DNA of 64,000 nucleotides from Phymatolithon calcareum (Eukaryota; Rhodophyta; Florideophyceae; Hapalidiales): assembly GCA_977006965.1 (NCBI GenBank), contig OZ345375.1:1488001-1552000 (forward strand), given 5' to 3'. Shown in pieces: positions 1 to 10,529 of this stretch; position 1 is the stretch's first letter; each line of letters opens with the position of its first letter. The notes under the pieces were generated by a model, which had not been told where the DNA came from, made no database searches, and saw only the letters and a program-made list of their open reading frames with translations. The position numbers and the translations under genes are program-made.

Positions 1-49
1 TATCCATTAGTGGCATAATACCAAGACCGTCCGAGGCCATGGTGACTGA

Positions 50-105
50 TGAAAGAAGAAAGGTAGATTTTTATTTAAAAGTTACCAACGCATCTGCTGA
101 CGCTA
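50..105 (-). mobile_element. 56-bp LINE tail insertion with 13-bp target duplication
   Basis: The 13-mer CCATGGTGACTGA occurs at 37-49 and again at 106-118. Between the copies lies a sequence that, on the minus strand, ends in CTTTTAAATAAAAATC followed by a pyrimidine-rich stretch. The same tail is found on the plus strand at 21786-21838 beside the ruined F gene copy. Direct repeats around a tail-only fragment indicate a severely 5'-truncated non-LTR retrotransposition event. No coding sequence remains. Confidence 0.7.
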
Positions 106-118
106 CCATGGTGACTGA

Positions 119-1628
119 GCTGCTGGGCAATTTGATAAACATAGTCTCTTTGGCGATGTTAAGGGTCTGAAGACGTAGAGAATTTATAGTTCCTTCCAAC
201 TCATCTTGAAATATAAGTTAAAAGCTTCCGAATACACAAGCGTTCTATTATTGGAGAAAGGAGGCAATAAGAACGATTAATCTCTCTCCCAGCAAAAAGT
301 GCTTTTGTTGGCAATTTTTAAATTACTAGAAGCAGCAAAAAAGAATTCTTTGTAACAAAAAATTCAAGCCGAAAGCCATTCCAATTGTTTAGACGATAAC
401 TAGGAGTAAGCACGATGAAGGGTGGCGTCCGCCTTCTTATTCTAGGCCGTCGCTTGAAAATTTTCGGCTTGCATCCCGATTTTCTTAATTTTCAGCCACA
501 TCTGGGCTCGTGGTCGAATAATCGGCGAGACTCCTTCGGAATTAGTAGAGCAAGAAGAAACAAGATTGCAAAGCGTCGTCGACGCACTGCAGGAGGCTTG
601 CCCCAAGAACACGAAGTAGGAATGTAGGCAAAGCGATTTAGTGCTATGATAAGCCTCTCAGGTACTAAATAGACAACGAGAGCTTGAAGTAAACTCACAT
701 CCATCCATCCTTCGAACCTAGCTGTGTGGAACTTCCCAGGTCTCAGGCCTCTCTCAACCAGTAACACCGCTGTGCTTTCGTCCTAAAGGCAGTTGTACTC
801 TCATTACTTCCTGCTTACCGCCTTTACTTTCGTCGGCACAAATTTCTGTTGCATTTCTCCGGAGAACTCAGCAATTGCCGTCAGTTTCGTGTCGTTTTGC
901 TCCAGCCGCGAACTCCATGCTGTTACATGGTCCTGCAGATGCCATTCTGCGAGCTCCCTTAGCCAAGTTTCATCACACGCGTGGGCGGGTCGGCCAACGC
1001 TAAAGATGAAAATCTTGACTTTCGTGGGTAATCGTTTCGCGGTGGTGCCTGCTTATATGGTGATAAACGATCCATCTGTACGATTTTACTGATGTTGTAT
1101 TTCCCCGTACAACTCATCGATTGTCGGCGATTGTTTTTCGGTATGCCAAAGCCATGTGATCCATTTTGCTGCACTATTCTGCGAATCTCGTTTTGAATAG
1201 TATAGCTTCAACATAAGCATTGGCGAGTCTGCCAAACGTATAACTCTGAAGTTGAAATTCTTTACTATCGTGCATGATCGTTCCGCGGCCATGCTTGTGT
1301 TTACGGAGATTGACGGTACCTTCAACCGCTGCAGGCTGGAGTGACAGCCGGGATTGTTTTATTGAGTTGATTGATTTCCTTTTGTTTGGCCTCCTCTGTG
1401 CTCAGTAGTATCCAAATTTCAACCATCATTTTCCGGGGACCCTGACCGACTGCGCGGTCGTCTGAGAGACCACCAGCGCCGATGTCTGGGTCGTATTCCT
1501 TGATACAAGCATTTCGGGGCATTTGATCCTTAGCGGTGCTATTTTAATAAAAATGTAACGAAGAAGGCTGTTTTCGTCGTTTATCGCACAACTTCCACGG
1601 AATATTTCGAACATTTGGGGTGGTTAAC
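119..1628. other. Non-coding stretch, weak LINE remnant at its start
   Basis: Around 265-300 the sequence TCTCTCCCAGCAAAA resembles the 3' region of LINE family A on the minus strand (compare 39150-39180), so old LINE debris is likely. The rest carries only short overlapping frames on both strands with no recognisable domain. I see no gene here. Confidence 0.4.
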
Positions 1629-1677
1629 GAGAAGGTTTACCCTCACTCCGCCGTTCGGAGTGCGGGTAAACCTTCTC
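1629..1677. repeat. Inverted repeat, 22-bp arms, 5-nt loop
   Basis: Arms 1629-1650 and 1656-1677 are reverse complements apart from one position (a T in the first arm where the second implies G). The loop is CCGTT. It is one of about ten strong palindromes in the window. It lies near the start of an unremarkable 137-residue frame (1615-2028) that I do not regard as a supported gene. Confidence 0.85.
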
Positions 1678-2039
1678 ATACTGCACTCTGCAGTTTATGG
1701 ATTTCGACTGTTTGCCTTGATCCATATATCATCTCGCGGCACTTGTCTTACACAGCAACATATCATGATAGTGACGAAAGTACTGAAGGCGGCTTACAGA
1801 GGTGTCCTCGTTACATTCTTTAGCAAAACTGCACCAGAGGTCGACTGTATACTTCTGGCGTTAGGGGTCCGTTCGATACTTCGTGAAGTGCGATGGTCTC
1901 ACCATGTACACATAGGAGTCGCATATACTGTTCAGAAGAGAGGCGATTATCTGATAAGAAATGTGATGTGGCGGATTGACTCTGCTGATAATGTACACAG
2001 TGCCACCAAAGAGGTTTTTATATCTTGAGCCACTAATTT

Positions 2040-2270
2040 AAACTTGTGCGAACACGCGCAATACAAATGCCACGGGCCGGCGTCCATAATCTACCGTATA
2101 CAGCACACCGTGCTCGTCCCCGGGTATAGAATCGACCCCATGCACAGCCGCGACTCGTTCTACCGGGCGCCGTCCGTGCCGCCCCGCGCCCGCATCACCC
2201 GTCATCGACGCGTCGGCCATTTCCACCTCCACCGTCGCCCCAGACCCAGAAGCGCTGCCATGCTATCGAC
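2040..2270. other. GC-rich island with conflicting short frames
   Basis: This stretch is visibly richer in G and C than its surroundings and is open on both strands (plus 2044-2352, minus 2232-2038). GC-rich DNA has few stop codons, so the open frames are weak evidence. The minus frame repeats a GVDS/MGS-like phrase but matches no family I know. From 2270 to about 3480 I see nothing recognisable. Confidence 0.3.
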
Positions 2271-3485
2271 CCCATGTGACAACTGGTCCGCACGTTGCGC
2301 CATCTCAGAGTGGAGGGTGGCTTTTCGCTTGTTGTCGCATCTTTACTCTTGAGAGCTTGCGTCCGTGGTGGATGGACGCGGAGGGGAAAGGGCATATGAT
2401 ATTTGGTTATTGATTTTCCCTTTTTTTGTAGAGTTAAGATGTGCTGCGGGAGAGGCTGCTGGGTGGGGCTGGAAGTTGCAGGTCACACGTTTAGGACAAT
2501 GGATTGACAAGGAAGGCGATTAGTATGGTCGTTCTAATCTTCTGTGTTGGATCAGAAAGCACATTTGCCCTCAATCTTGCTAAAGCATCATTACCGCTTC
2601 CACATTCTGCTTCAAAGTGAACAAAGATCTTTCGTCCTCGAAATGAGTTGAACGGAGTCGTCGAGTGGAAATAGCTGTCAGGAACGCTATGCCTCCCAGA
2701 GGGACGACCTAAGACCTCGTCCCATCGCCCGCAACTATTGCCGAATGGCCTGTATTCTCCAAACAAGGACGTTTCTTAGTGTCTCTGAATGGATTGCTCA
2801 CAGCCGTGTCTCCTCGTCGTCGATATGCAAGAACTCTAACTTGCTCAAACGAAGCTCCGGTATTGACTTGCAACTTTAGATGCAAAGGTCATGCAGCTGA
2901 GCAGCAATCACTGCTCTGAACAGTTGACAGAACCCAAGTTGTGTTTGTTATTCCCAAGATATGTTTTTTGAACGCAGGAATTATTCTGCAAACAAGCTGA
3001 GTTTCTACTGATACTGTCTTGTAGCTTTGTCGCTCTGTTTGAATCTGCAAAACCCTGGGTCGCTTCTACTTTCTTTCTTTTTTCTTTTATTGCAGGATAT
3101 CTGAACTGCACATTTAGTTACTCAACATCTAGGGGGCCTCCAAGATGTTCCTGGACGGGATGTATTCTGGGAACTTGCGTATCTGCTTCCCGCGAGTACT
3201 GCGGTGCACCACTGCACGGCAATATCCGTGTGCGCTTCGCGGAACGTAATTCAATTGTTGTTTGTGACAGGACTCGAACCGGCGACCTCAGCATTCCTGC
3301 CTATATTATACCGAAATATGCGCAATGGTGCGCGGAGGCAGTATTACCACTACTGTATACCAGGGGTGATTACTTCTACATTCGTAATTTAGAGGATTTA
3401 TCGAGAAGGTACCATGTGTCCCAACTTGAGGAAAGTCGGCACCTTTCTAATCGCATTATACTAGCATCGAGCTTTGTCCGTTACC

Positions 3486-4030
3486 TTATTCAGAATTGCA
3501 TAGTATCACGTCAATGGCTCGCACCACTTCATTCTCTTCGGTAGGGGTCCATGTGGGCTTCTTCAGGGTTCTGCTGAGCGTACCAATTGCCCATGCTCCT
3601 TGCCTACCCATTTCTTCAATCAGCTTCGTTTGGTTCCTAGGGAAGTGTCCTAAAAACCATCTTGCGCAAAGAATTCTGTGTCTGCTTTCTTTCATCCTCA
3701 ATGCGTGGTGTGGAAGACCCTTCTTGGAAAACGTTATTTTTCTTGCGCGGCGTTCTTCTTGCTTCTCCCAGATTCGTCGGAGGTTAGGCTTATCTTGAGG
3801 GTCAGCTGCTGTGTTCGCTTCCCGGATGCAGTCAAGTGTTTCGAGTTCGAGCTCTGCCCGGCATCATCGGTCTCTTCTACTACCTTGCCCAATCTTCGTC
3901 TTAACTTGGAGTGTAGGTGTTGTCGGCGGAACTCCCACGGCTCTATTTGACAAAGCTTCATTAGTCTTCTCCAATGCCGCGCTGCCCATTTGCCGAACAG
4001 TATCGTTGCCATGTCCTTCTGTATTTGCAC
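3486..4030 (-). pseudogene. Possible decayed ORF in two frames, unidentified
   Basis: Two minus-strand frames (4030-3734 and 3701-3486) abut with a frame change. Together they read as a basic, charged protein with no internal stops across the joined span. Tryptophan- and arginine-rich phrases such as ARWFLGHFPRNQ look protein-like. It could be the far end of a retroelement polyprotein, but no catalytic motif is visible and I cannot name it. The alternative is chance open sequence. Confidence 0.25.
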
Positions 4031-4311
4031 TGCTGCTATCGATACGTGGATTGTATACTTCTACATTCGTAACCCTAACTGTAAAAAGCGTTCACCTTTT
4101 GTGCTCAGGATGGAACTCTGAGGCAGTTCTCCGCAGGGAAGGCTGGACGATGTAGAGACCGAACACGTCCTGATGGACACACTGGCAGAAAGAAGCACGT
4201 GTATGAACTACAATGATTCTAATGTGAGTCTTCCCTTGAGCATATTCGCGGACGCCGTCATAGTAATAACAAGGAATGAATATGCGCTGCAGGAAATGCT
4301 CAATGACTTTT

Positions 4312-4375
4312 TTCAATGTAAAGCCTCGCAGTCTGACGAATACATGGGCAAGGCTTCCTCAATGAGTGCTCCGAA
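4312..4375 (-). mobile_element. LINE family B 3' tail remnant
   Basis: AAAGCCTCGCAGTCTGAC followed by ATGGGCAAGGCTTCCTC matches the family B tail on the minus strand. It is the same order of elements as at 38546-38606, 40965-41219 and 60438-60530. No coding part is attached. Confidence 0.6.
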
Positions 4376-4682
4376 TGGGCGCAGGTTTATCGAATGACTT
4401 GGTCTACCCAAAATTGCTCAACCGTACTCCGAAGTCAAATGATCGGAAAACCCATCGTACTGGTGAGCGAGGAAATTTAAATACGACTCACTGCGGACAA
4501 GAATACTTTTACCCGCTTTTTTGATAGGGAAAGGCAATTGGGTTGCAGTTGTTTAGGTTTTTTCGGCTAAAAAGTTGGCGTTTGAGGGGCGTGATAGTAC
4601 AGGTCTCCAAGAGGGGGGCGAACTGTCTGCTGAAAGGATGAGTCCTATTTTTCAGTTATTTGGCAGGAGACGAAACTGTACG

Positions 4683-4768
4683 ATAGTCTGCGTAATAATT
4701 ATAATTGTAATTATTACGCAGACTATACGACTCTGTTGTTAATCATTAATGATTAACAACAGAGTCGT
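4683..4768. repeat. Two abutting palindromes
   Basis: 4683-4726 is a 44-bp palindrome with one mismatch near its AT-rich centre. 4727-4768 is a perfect 42-bp palindrome with no spacer, built around AATCATTAATGATT. They touch end to end. The sequence immediately after (4772-4800, CGAATCTCAAATTTACAT) resembles the tail that follows the palindromes near 5320 and 12262. Confidence 0.92.
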
Positions 4769-5149
4769 GTAGGCGAATCTCAAATTTACATGGTTTTGTT
4801 TTGCTTTAAATTTTGTCCTTGTGATTTACTTTTCTTGTTCTGTGAGCACGGGACGAGAGAGATGTCGTCCCGGATATGACAACCGCCTAACGTCTGCTCT
4901 TCACACATGCGCCCTTGTCATTTTGCACGTGTGTACACCATCCGTTTCGTTGCTACAGTGTTTATATCTTGCCGAGAAATAAATCTAGGAGAGCAACAAT
5001 GAAGTCCGCCGAAATGGCACTGTCTTCTCTGCTGATTTGCACAGCCTGAAGCATTCTGTGTGGCTCGCTGCATCAGGCTGATTTTGTGACAGAGCAGTAT
5101 GCACAGTGCTGACTCTGCTGGAAGTCGTCAGTCCTGAGATCTAATATTT

Positions 5150-5400
5150 TGTGCACGTGTATACCAAGAGCAGTGGTAACCAAGTTTTATTGGAGTGTAA
5201 TTGAGATTCGTCATGACTCTCTGCGGTGTACACCCATGACGATTCTCATCTAAAACTCTAATAAAACCAGGTTGCCACTGCTCGTTGTATACGCGTGCAC
5301 ACCTGCGGTGTACACCGCAGGAGAGTTGTGACGAATCGCAACTAACACTCTAATAAAACCTTGTTGCCTCTGCTCTTCTCCGTGGAGGGACAGACAGATC
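5150..5400. repeat. Inverted tail repeats around small palindromes
   Basis: A segment at about 5150-5220 is repeated in inverted form at about 5235-5302, with shared blocks such as GAGCAGTGG, GTTTTATT and ATTCGTCAT. The plus-oriented tail then occurs a second time at about 5325-5385. An 18-bp perfect palindrome CTGCGGTGTACACCGCAG lies at 5303-5320 just before that second tail. The tail contains CTCTAATAAAACC and ends near TCTTCTCCGTGGAGG, matching 12262-12345. There is no coding sequence. Confidence 0.8.
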
Positions 5401-5789
5401 TTCTCGTTGTCCTAAGTTTCTGAAAGAGTCATGCGAATTGAGAAATCCTCATTTGACGGTGCGTGTCTCGCGCAGGGGTTCCAGCAGCCAGTAAAATCCG
5501 GGGTGCAGTGGTATATCGATCCTTAGAAAACATGTTTCGCACGATGGGAGGGAGACGCATCTTCATCACAAAAGTTTGAAACGGTGCACCCCAGGAGAGC
5601 TATCATTGGATAAGAACTCCTACAATCGGGCTGCGGTAACAGGGTGTGATTCGAGTCTTCGTTGACCGGCATATGGCCTGCAGCAACATCTTCTCTTCGT
5701 TGCGTACTGCTTTTTCCTTCTTTTCGCATTGCAGACGTACTCCATTCTTGCAGTCACGAACATATCTTTGCGTTTCATCAGACTCCACA

Positions 5790-8700
5790 ATGAATGCGTC
5801 AGCCTCCACAATGGCTGAGTCTAAAATCGGGAGCGATCCGAGAATCCTGTACTCCGTCTATGCCGCCGCATTCATTCCGCTTGCGTTCATTTACGGGCTG
5901 GACTTTATCACAGGCAACTGGAAGACGATATGCGAAACACGTCGAAATGGCATGGTTCAGCTATTTGTCTCACTGCCCTGTCTTGGGTACATCATCTTCT
6001 ACATCTTTCTTCAAGTCAATAGTCCCGATCCCGATCACAAGGAGGCAGCGGCCGCAGTCACAGTGGCCGTTCTCAACACGTTCCACGTTGTTCGAACGGT
6101 TTGGGGGCTCGTTCAGCTTTACGAATTCCGAAACTGGAATGTACATGCCCTAGCCTGTCTCTTTAAGCTCGGATATTATCCGGATGAGAAACTGCCATCA
6201 CACTGGTCGTCGCTCACTTCGAATGTCTCATCGAGCGTTCGAAAGTTGTGTTTTTCTTGGAGGCGTACATCAGCTAGACCGCCAAATGCTCCTGAGCCAC
6301 CGTTGGATGATGCTGGCGCAGCAATGGATGGTGCAGAGCCAGACCTGCGTACTTCATCTCGCTCAGATGAAAACGTGATTCGTTCATTAGTCACCGACGA
6401 AAACAAGTTTTTGGAGATTGTGAAGAAGTATGTCGATGATTGTATGATGGTGAATAGTTCGCTTATTGACAATGAGCTTTCTGGTGCGGACCTCCCATTG
6501 AGCCCAGTTCTCATTCCTCGAGTTCAGTACAGTTCCCAAAAGAGGCACAACACTGCTGCACGAATAGTGGCTTCGCATTTGAAAGCGATGATGCCAGAAG
6601 AATGCTCCGCCCGTTGGCTAGCGTCTTTCTTGGCAAATTTTGGAAGTAAGTGGCTTGTCCACACCAGAAAATTGTCTATGGTCAACGATGACTCGCACAA
6701 ATTAATTTTGAAGAGCAAATCTCGAGACCTTGCAGTTGTGGCAATCATGCACACAACGACCGGGAACCTGACTGAACTTGGATCGACGGAAAAGTTCGCA
6801 ACTCTGTACTCTCCGCTTCATGTGTTGGCCACTGACCCAGGAAGCTGCGGTCAAGCTAGTGTTTCTCGGAGCGGAATGAATTCCCTTCCTTGCGTCATGA
6901 ATGGTTTCAAGGAGAATACTTTTGACTTTGGCGGACAACAGGCGGTGATAAAAGACGCAGTGAAAGACGAATGGCATAAGAAGTCCTTGAACAAGCTCGA
7001 CGAGGAACAGAGAACAGCAGTCGAGAGTGTAACTGCTGTACAGCTGGCATGTTTCTCCAAGCTTATGGAACAAGACCCGTCGAGTTGCGACCATCATGGC
7101 ATAGATCGAAAAGTTCGCCATACTCATCCGCACGTCTGGAATAGCCGAAAATTCTTACAACTCGATACTTTCATTTACCAGCTTGGTTGTGACGATGAGC
7201 ATGATCGTTTGGAATTCCTGCAGAAAGTTCCTTTCCACCCACTCAGTTACGACTATGAAATCTGGAATCTTAACATCCCAGTGTATCAAGAGAGCATTCA
7301 CATCGACAACTATATTTCTTTGGCGAATGGAGACAGCCTTTTTACATTGCGCGAGGATCGGGGATGCATGGGCGGACACGAAAAAAAGGGTTCAGTTTTT
7401 CAACACCACTACGATCTTGAATTTGCTAGACTTCAGGTGGATAACCTGATTCCCGGTCAAGAGAAAACCAGTCGCTTCATTGGGTGTGTGACGGAGGTCG
7501 TCAGAAGCGTTCTGGCAGAATGGGTTCAGAGATCTGGAAGCGATTCCAGCGGCTGGTCAGCAAGTATTTCGTCCGTTGAATTGAGCTTTTTGTGCAGCAC
7601 ACAGCTTTGCTCCGCATTTCAAGAAATTAAGGGCAAAATTTGTACTCATAGGTGGAATATGAGACTTGTTTGGGAAGTTCAAGCCTATTTGCAGTGGATG
7701 ATTGGGAAAGAACTTGAATCGAAAGACAAGGACATGCGAACATCACATGCGCTTATGATGTTGTTCATCCTTGGATTTCCGTCGCTGCGTGTAACACATG
7801 GCAAAGAATCTCATGGTGCAGTCGAGGAGGATGGGGACAGCGTGATCACTTTTCGAAGACAGCATACAATAACTCCTATGGGGGGACCTCAGAATATTGT
7901 AATTGCTGTCCAACTGGACCTGGAATCGAGACAAATCTGGTTGAGCATTGAGTCGGGAGACACTTCATTTCACTGGCAATCCTGGAAAGACTCGTTTATG
8001 GGCAGAATGTTTGCTCAGAAGCGTTGGAGGCTAAGTCGAAATGTCTCAAAGGAGGAGCATCTACGCGAAGAAGCGAATCATTCAAGATTATCAGGGTTGA
8101 TCGACGTCATTGAAGTACCAAGAGATGATTTCAAGTTGAAATTCTGGGCCGGTTGGCCTCCATTCATACCTCGGATTGCTCAGTTTGAAAACAAGGGAGA
8201 AGAATGGGTGACCTACAGAGTTATCGAAAGGTTGAATTTTTATTTGGATTCACGATTCAAGGCGACAGAATTCGTTGAATTTTCGTGTGAGAATGGACTT
8301 CGCGCTCTGGAGGAAGGCCGCGACAGTGACGCAATAAGAGCTTTCGGGTGGTGCATTGCCGAACGAGGAGACCAAAACGCTTTGAAACAATATGTCAAAT
8401 ATGTTCTGAACCAGAACCCTCGGTCAGAAGATCTTACGCTTAATGCACACAACTACATGCGGGACTGGTATACGGTTTTAATTAATCGCAGTCACAAAGA
8501 GACGCCTCCTATGGAATCTGAGGAGATTGATCTTAAGCTGCTCGCCAAGTCCTGCGAACAGCTTTTTCAAGCAACCGGCGACATACTGTTTGCATTGCTG
8601 AGGGCACATTCTTTGTTTCATCTGAACGGCCCATATAAATCTGTTTCAGAGGACGCCGTTCGCGCAATGGAATCTATGCTTGTAAACGCTGGAGACCGCA

Positions 8701-9101
8701 ATTGGGTCAGCCAAGTTAAGTTCCATCTTGCTCTCGCGCACCAAAGTTTGTACGAGGAGTCGCGTGACCCTGTACAGAGGCAAGTCGCAGGCGTGGCTAT
8801 CCTTCAATTGGGCCTCAGTGATGGCATGCCCGACGGTTCTTGTCCAGGCTTCTTATTCGAAAAAGGTTCTTACGTCTCTCGAAACAAGAAGTATATCTCT
8901 GCGCTTATGTCCTGGTGTCGAAGAACTTCAGCATATTGCGGTGACGGCGAACGACTGCAGGCATTATGCGAGAGACTGTTTCTGAAACCAGAAACTTCAA
9001 ATGATGACGAAGAAGATAATCGACTCTCCTACGGAATCGGAAAGCATCAAGAATGGGCAATGAACTTGTATGAGTTAATGAAGAAACGCGTTGAACCTTA
9101 A
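5790..9101 (+). CDS. Large membrane-anchored protein with C-terminal Sel1-like region, stopped early
   Basis: About 1,103 codons are open without an intron. The frame is open upstream to an ATG at 5646. I prefer the ATG at 5790, or the one at 5811 in the context CCACAATGG, because the N-terminus then leads straight into hydrophobic segments. Predicted membrane spans lie near residues 18-39, 55-76 and 86-112. The middle (about 180-900) is rich in tryptophan and aromatic residues and belongs to no family I recognise. The last 150 residues show helical-repeat character. The frame ends at TAA 9099-9101, but Sel1-type repeats continue in the same frame immediately beyond, so the protein looks truncated. 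A role in membrane-associated scaffolding is inference from the Sel1 repeats, which usually mediate protein contacts. Confidence 0.75.
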   Translation: MNASASTMAESKIGSDPRILYSVYAAAFIPLAFIYGLDFITGNWKTICETRRNGMVQLFVSLPCLGYIIFYIFLQVNSPDPDHKEAAAAVTVAVLNTFHVVRTVWGLVQLYEFRNWNVHALACLFKLGYYPDEKLPSHWSSLTSNVSSSVRKLCFSWRRTSARPPNAPEPPLDDAGAAMDGAEPDLRTSSRSDENVIRSLVTDENKFLEIVKKYVDDCMMVNSSLIDNELSGADLPLSPVLIPRVQYSSQKRHNTAARIVASHLKAMMPEECSARWLASFLANFGSKWLVHTRKLSMVNDDSHKLILKSKSRDLAVVAIMHTTTGNLTELGSTEKFATLYSPLHVLATDPGSCGQASVSRSGMNSLPCVMNGFKENTFDFGGQQAVIKDAVKDEWHKKSLNKLDEEQRTAVESVTAVQLACFSKLMEQDPSSCDHHGIDRKVRHTHPHVWNSRKFLQLDTFIYQLGCDDEHDRLEFLQKVPFHPLSYDYEIWNLNIPVYQESIHIDNYISLANGDSLFTLREDRGCMGGHEKKGSVFQHHYDLEFARLQVDNLIPGQEKTSRFIGCVTEVVRSVLAEWVQRSGSDSSGWSASISSVELSFLCSTQLCSAFQEIKGKICTHRWNMRLVWEVQAYLQWMIGKELESKDKDMRTSHALMMLFILGFPSLRVTHGKESHGAVEEDGDSVITFRRQHTITPMGGPQNIVIAVQLDLESRQIWLSIESGDTSFHWQSWKDSFMGRMFAQKRWRLSRNVSKEEHLREEANHSRLSGLIDVIEVPRDDFKLKFWAGWPPFIPRIAQFENKGEEWVTYRVIERLNFYLDSRFKATEFVEFSCENGLRALEEGRDSDAIRAFGWCIAERGDQNALKQYVKYVLNQNPRSEDLTLNAHNYMRDWYTVLINRSHKETPPMESEEIDLKLLAKSCEQLFQATGDILFALLRAHSLFHLNGPYKSVSEDAVRAMESMLVNAGDRNWVSQVKFHLALAHQSLYEESRDPVQRQVAGVAILQLGLSDGMPDGSCPGFLFEKGSYVSRNKKYISALMSWCRRTSAYCGDGERLQALCERLFLKPETSNDDEEDNRLSYGIGKHQEWAMNLYELMKKRVEP

Positions 9102-9668
9102 CACGCTTCTAATCGTCTTGGATTAATATGTCATCAAGGGGCCGCTCTAATCAACAGGTCAGTGGCTGATGCCTACTACTCGAAAGCAATTAGCGGTGGA
9201 TCATCAGAAGCTCTTTGCAATTCAGCTGTTCTACGAAATGGAGATCAAGCAGAAGGGAATGATATTTCGTCGCTGAAAAATGCTGTCTTTGAAGGGAGCA
9301 GTTCAGCAATGAATAATCTGGCGGTGGCTTACGACCTTGGAAAAGGAGTACATCGGAACGCGTTCGAAGCCGAAAAACTTTACAAACAATCCATTGAAAA
9401 GGACAAGAATCCGGTGGCAATGTTCAACTTGGCTGTGATGTACAAGTTCGATGAATCTGAAATGCGAAGTGACGAAAAATACGTTGAAATGATGAGCAAA
9501 ATTTGCAGTCCTGATACTGACAAGTCCGGGCTGTACATTGTGAAGAATGAACTAGCGAAACTCGCGGATACTGCACGTCATGAAGTACAGATGACTTGCG
9601 TTTGGAAAGTCAAACTCGAAGAAATTGACAATTGTCTGGCGTATGTGAGGGTACAAGATCGTAGATGA
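9102..9668 (+). pseudogene. In-frame Sel1-repeat continuation after a premature stop
   Basis: This is the same frame as the preceding gene, separated from it only by TAA 9099-9101. The 188 codons include Sel1-like phrases: NRLGLICHQGAALINR, then YYSKAISGGSSEAL, then NNLAVAYDLGKGV and AEKLYKQSIEKD. The first of these starts right at the stop, so no linker or domain boundary is visible there. The simplest reading is one ancestral protein of about 1,290 residues broken by a nonsense change. Readthrough, a sequencing error or a separate downstream start (ATG 9162) are alternatives. Confidence 0.7.
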
Positions 9669-10529
9669 GCACGTAAGGTATCCTTGTGAGACCAAACTGG
9701 ATGCGGGTAGCAACCCTGTGTCATTTTAGTTGATGGGGGTGGAGTAAAATTTGTTTTGCATCAATTGTTAATGCAGTTAAACGTGGCTGTTAGACTACGA
9801 CATGTTGTTGATCGTTGGGGAATCTGATCTCATGGGGCGACATTGAACAGAGAGAAATCCTGAGTCGTTCATTTGTAAAGAATTCCCAACGATTTGTGGG
9901 AAGATACTAGCTAATATTTTGCTCTCCTAGAGTATAGCTGAGGGTTCACTTGAAGTGTTCGTAGCGCTAGACGCCTCTAACGTTGAAGAAATAGGCGGCA
10001 ACAACGAAGTGACGGGCTTAAATGCACGCAATAGTTAATTGCAAGTACCTCCCTAATATTTGGGCAGCAGCAGACATTACCACATGTTGAGTCTCAGTTG
10101 AAGAGCCACACAGTGTTACGCGTATTTCTCCACTCTACTGGAAAAGAGGAAAAATGAATCTAGGGAAAAGGAGAACGTCTGATGGTATAATGATGGCATT
10201 TTTTGCGCTCCGAGGGAGAAAAGGAACGTCAAGCTAAACGATATTGTGATAGCGAGGTAGGCTTGGAGACTGCCTGCCTTGACAGACTTTAGAAAGATCT
10301 GCGGTTTTATTCGAAACATAAAACCGAAATTTTGGCGACTTTGCTTTCACGGCGTTCAACGGTCTAGCTCCCCAGAGAAGGCGAGCAATGTCGCGCTTCT
10401 CCTTACTAGAGTTCCCGGACACCGTCCTGTAACTCTTAGGAACCTCCTTCCCGCTTACCGGAGAACCGGATTGCCGTAGTTGTAGCCGTGCGATAGCTTC
10501 ACTACTACTACAAAAGACTATGACGGGTG
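9669..10529. other. Gene-free stretch
   Basis: Only short overlapping frames on both strands. I see no repeats, domains or promoter-like sites that I can support. Confidence 0.4.

Noticed and set aside
1615-2028. 137-codon plus-strand ORF
   Set aside because: It starts inside an inverted repeat, lacks any domain, has no paralogue in the window, and its composition does not look coding.
3265-3302. tRNA-like T-arm on the minus strand (plus strand reads GGACTCGAACCGGCGACC)
   Set aside because: It resembles a tRNA B box, but the T-stem does not pair fully and no acceptor or anticodon stem can be found. At most it is a tRNA-derived SINE fragment or chance.
4683-5400. CRISPR-like array
   Set aside because: The repeats are inverted and unequal, with no regular spacers. 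The genome is eukaryotic.
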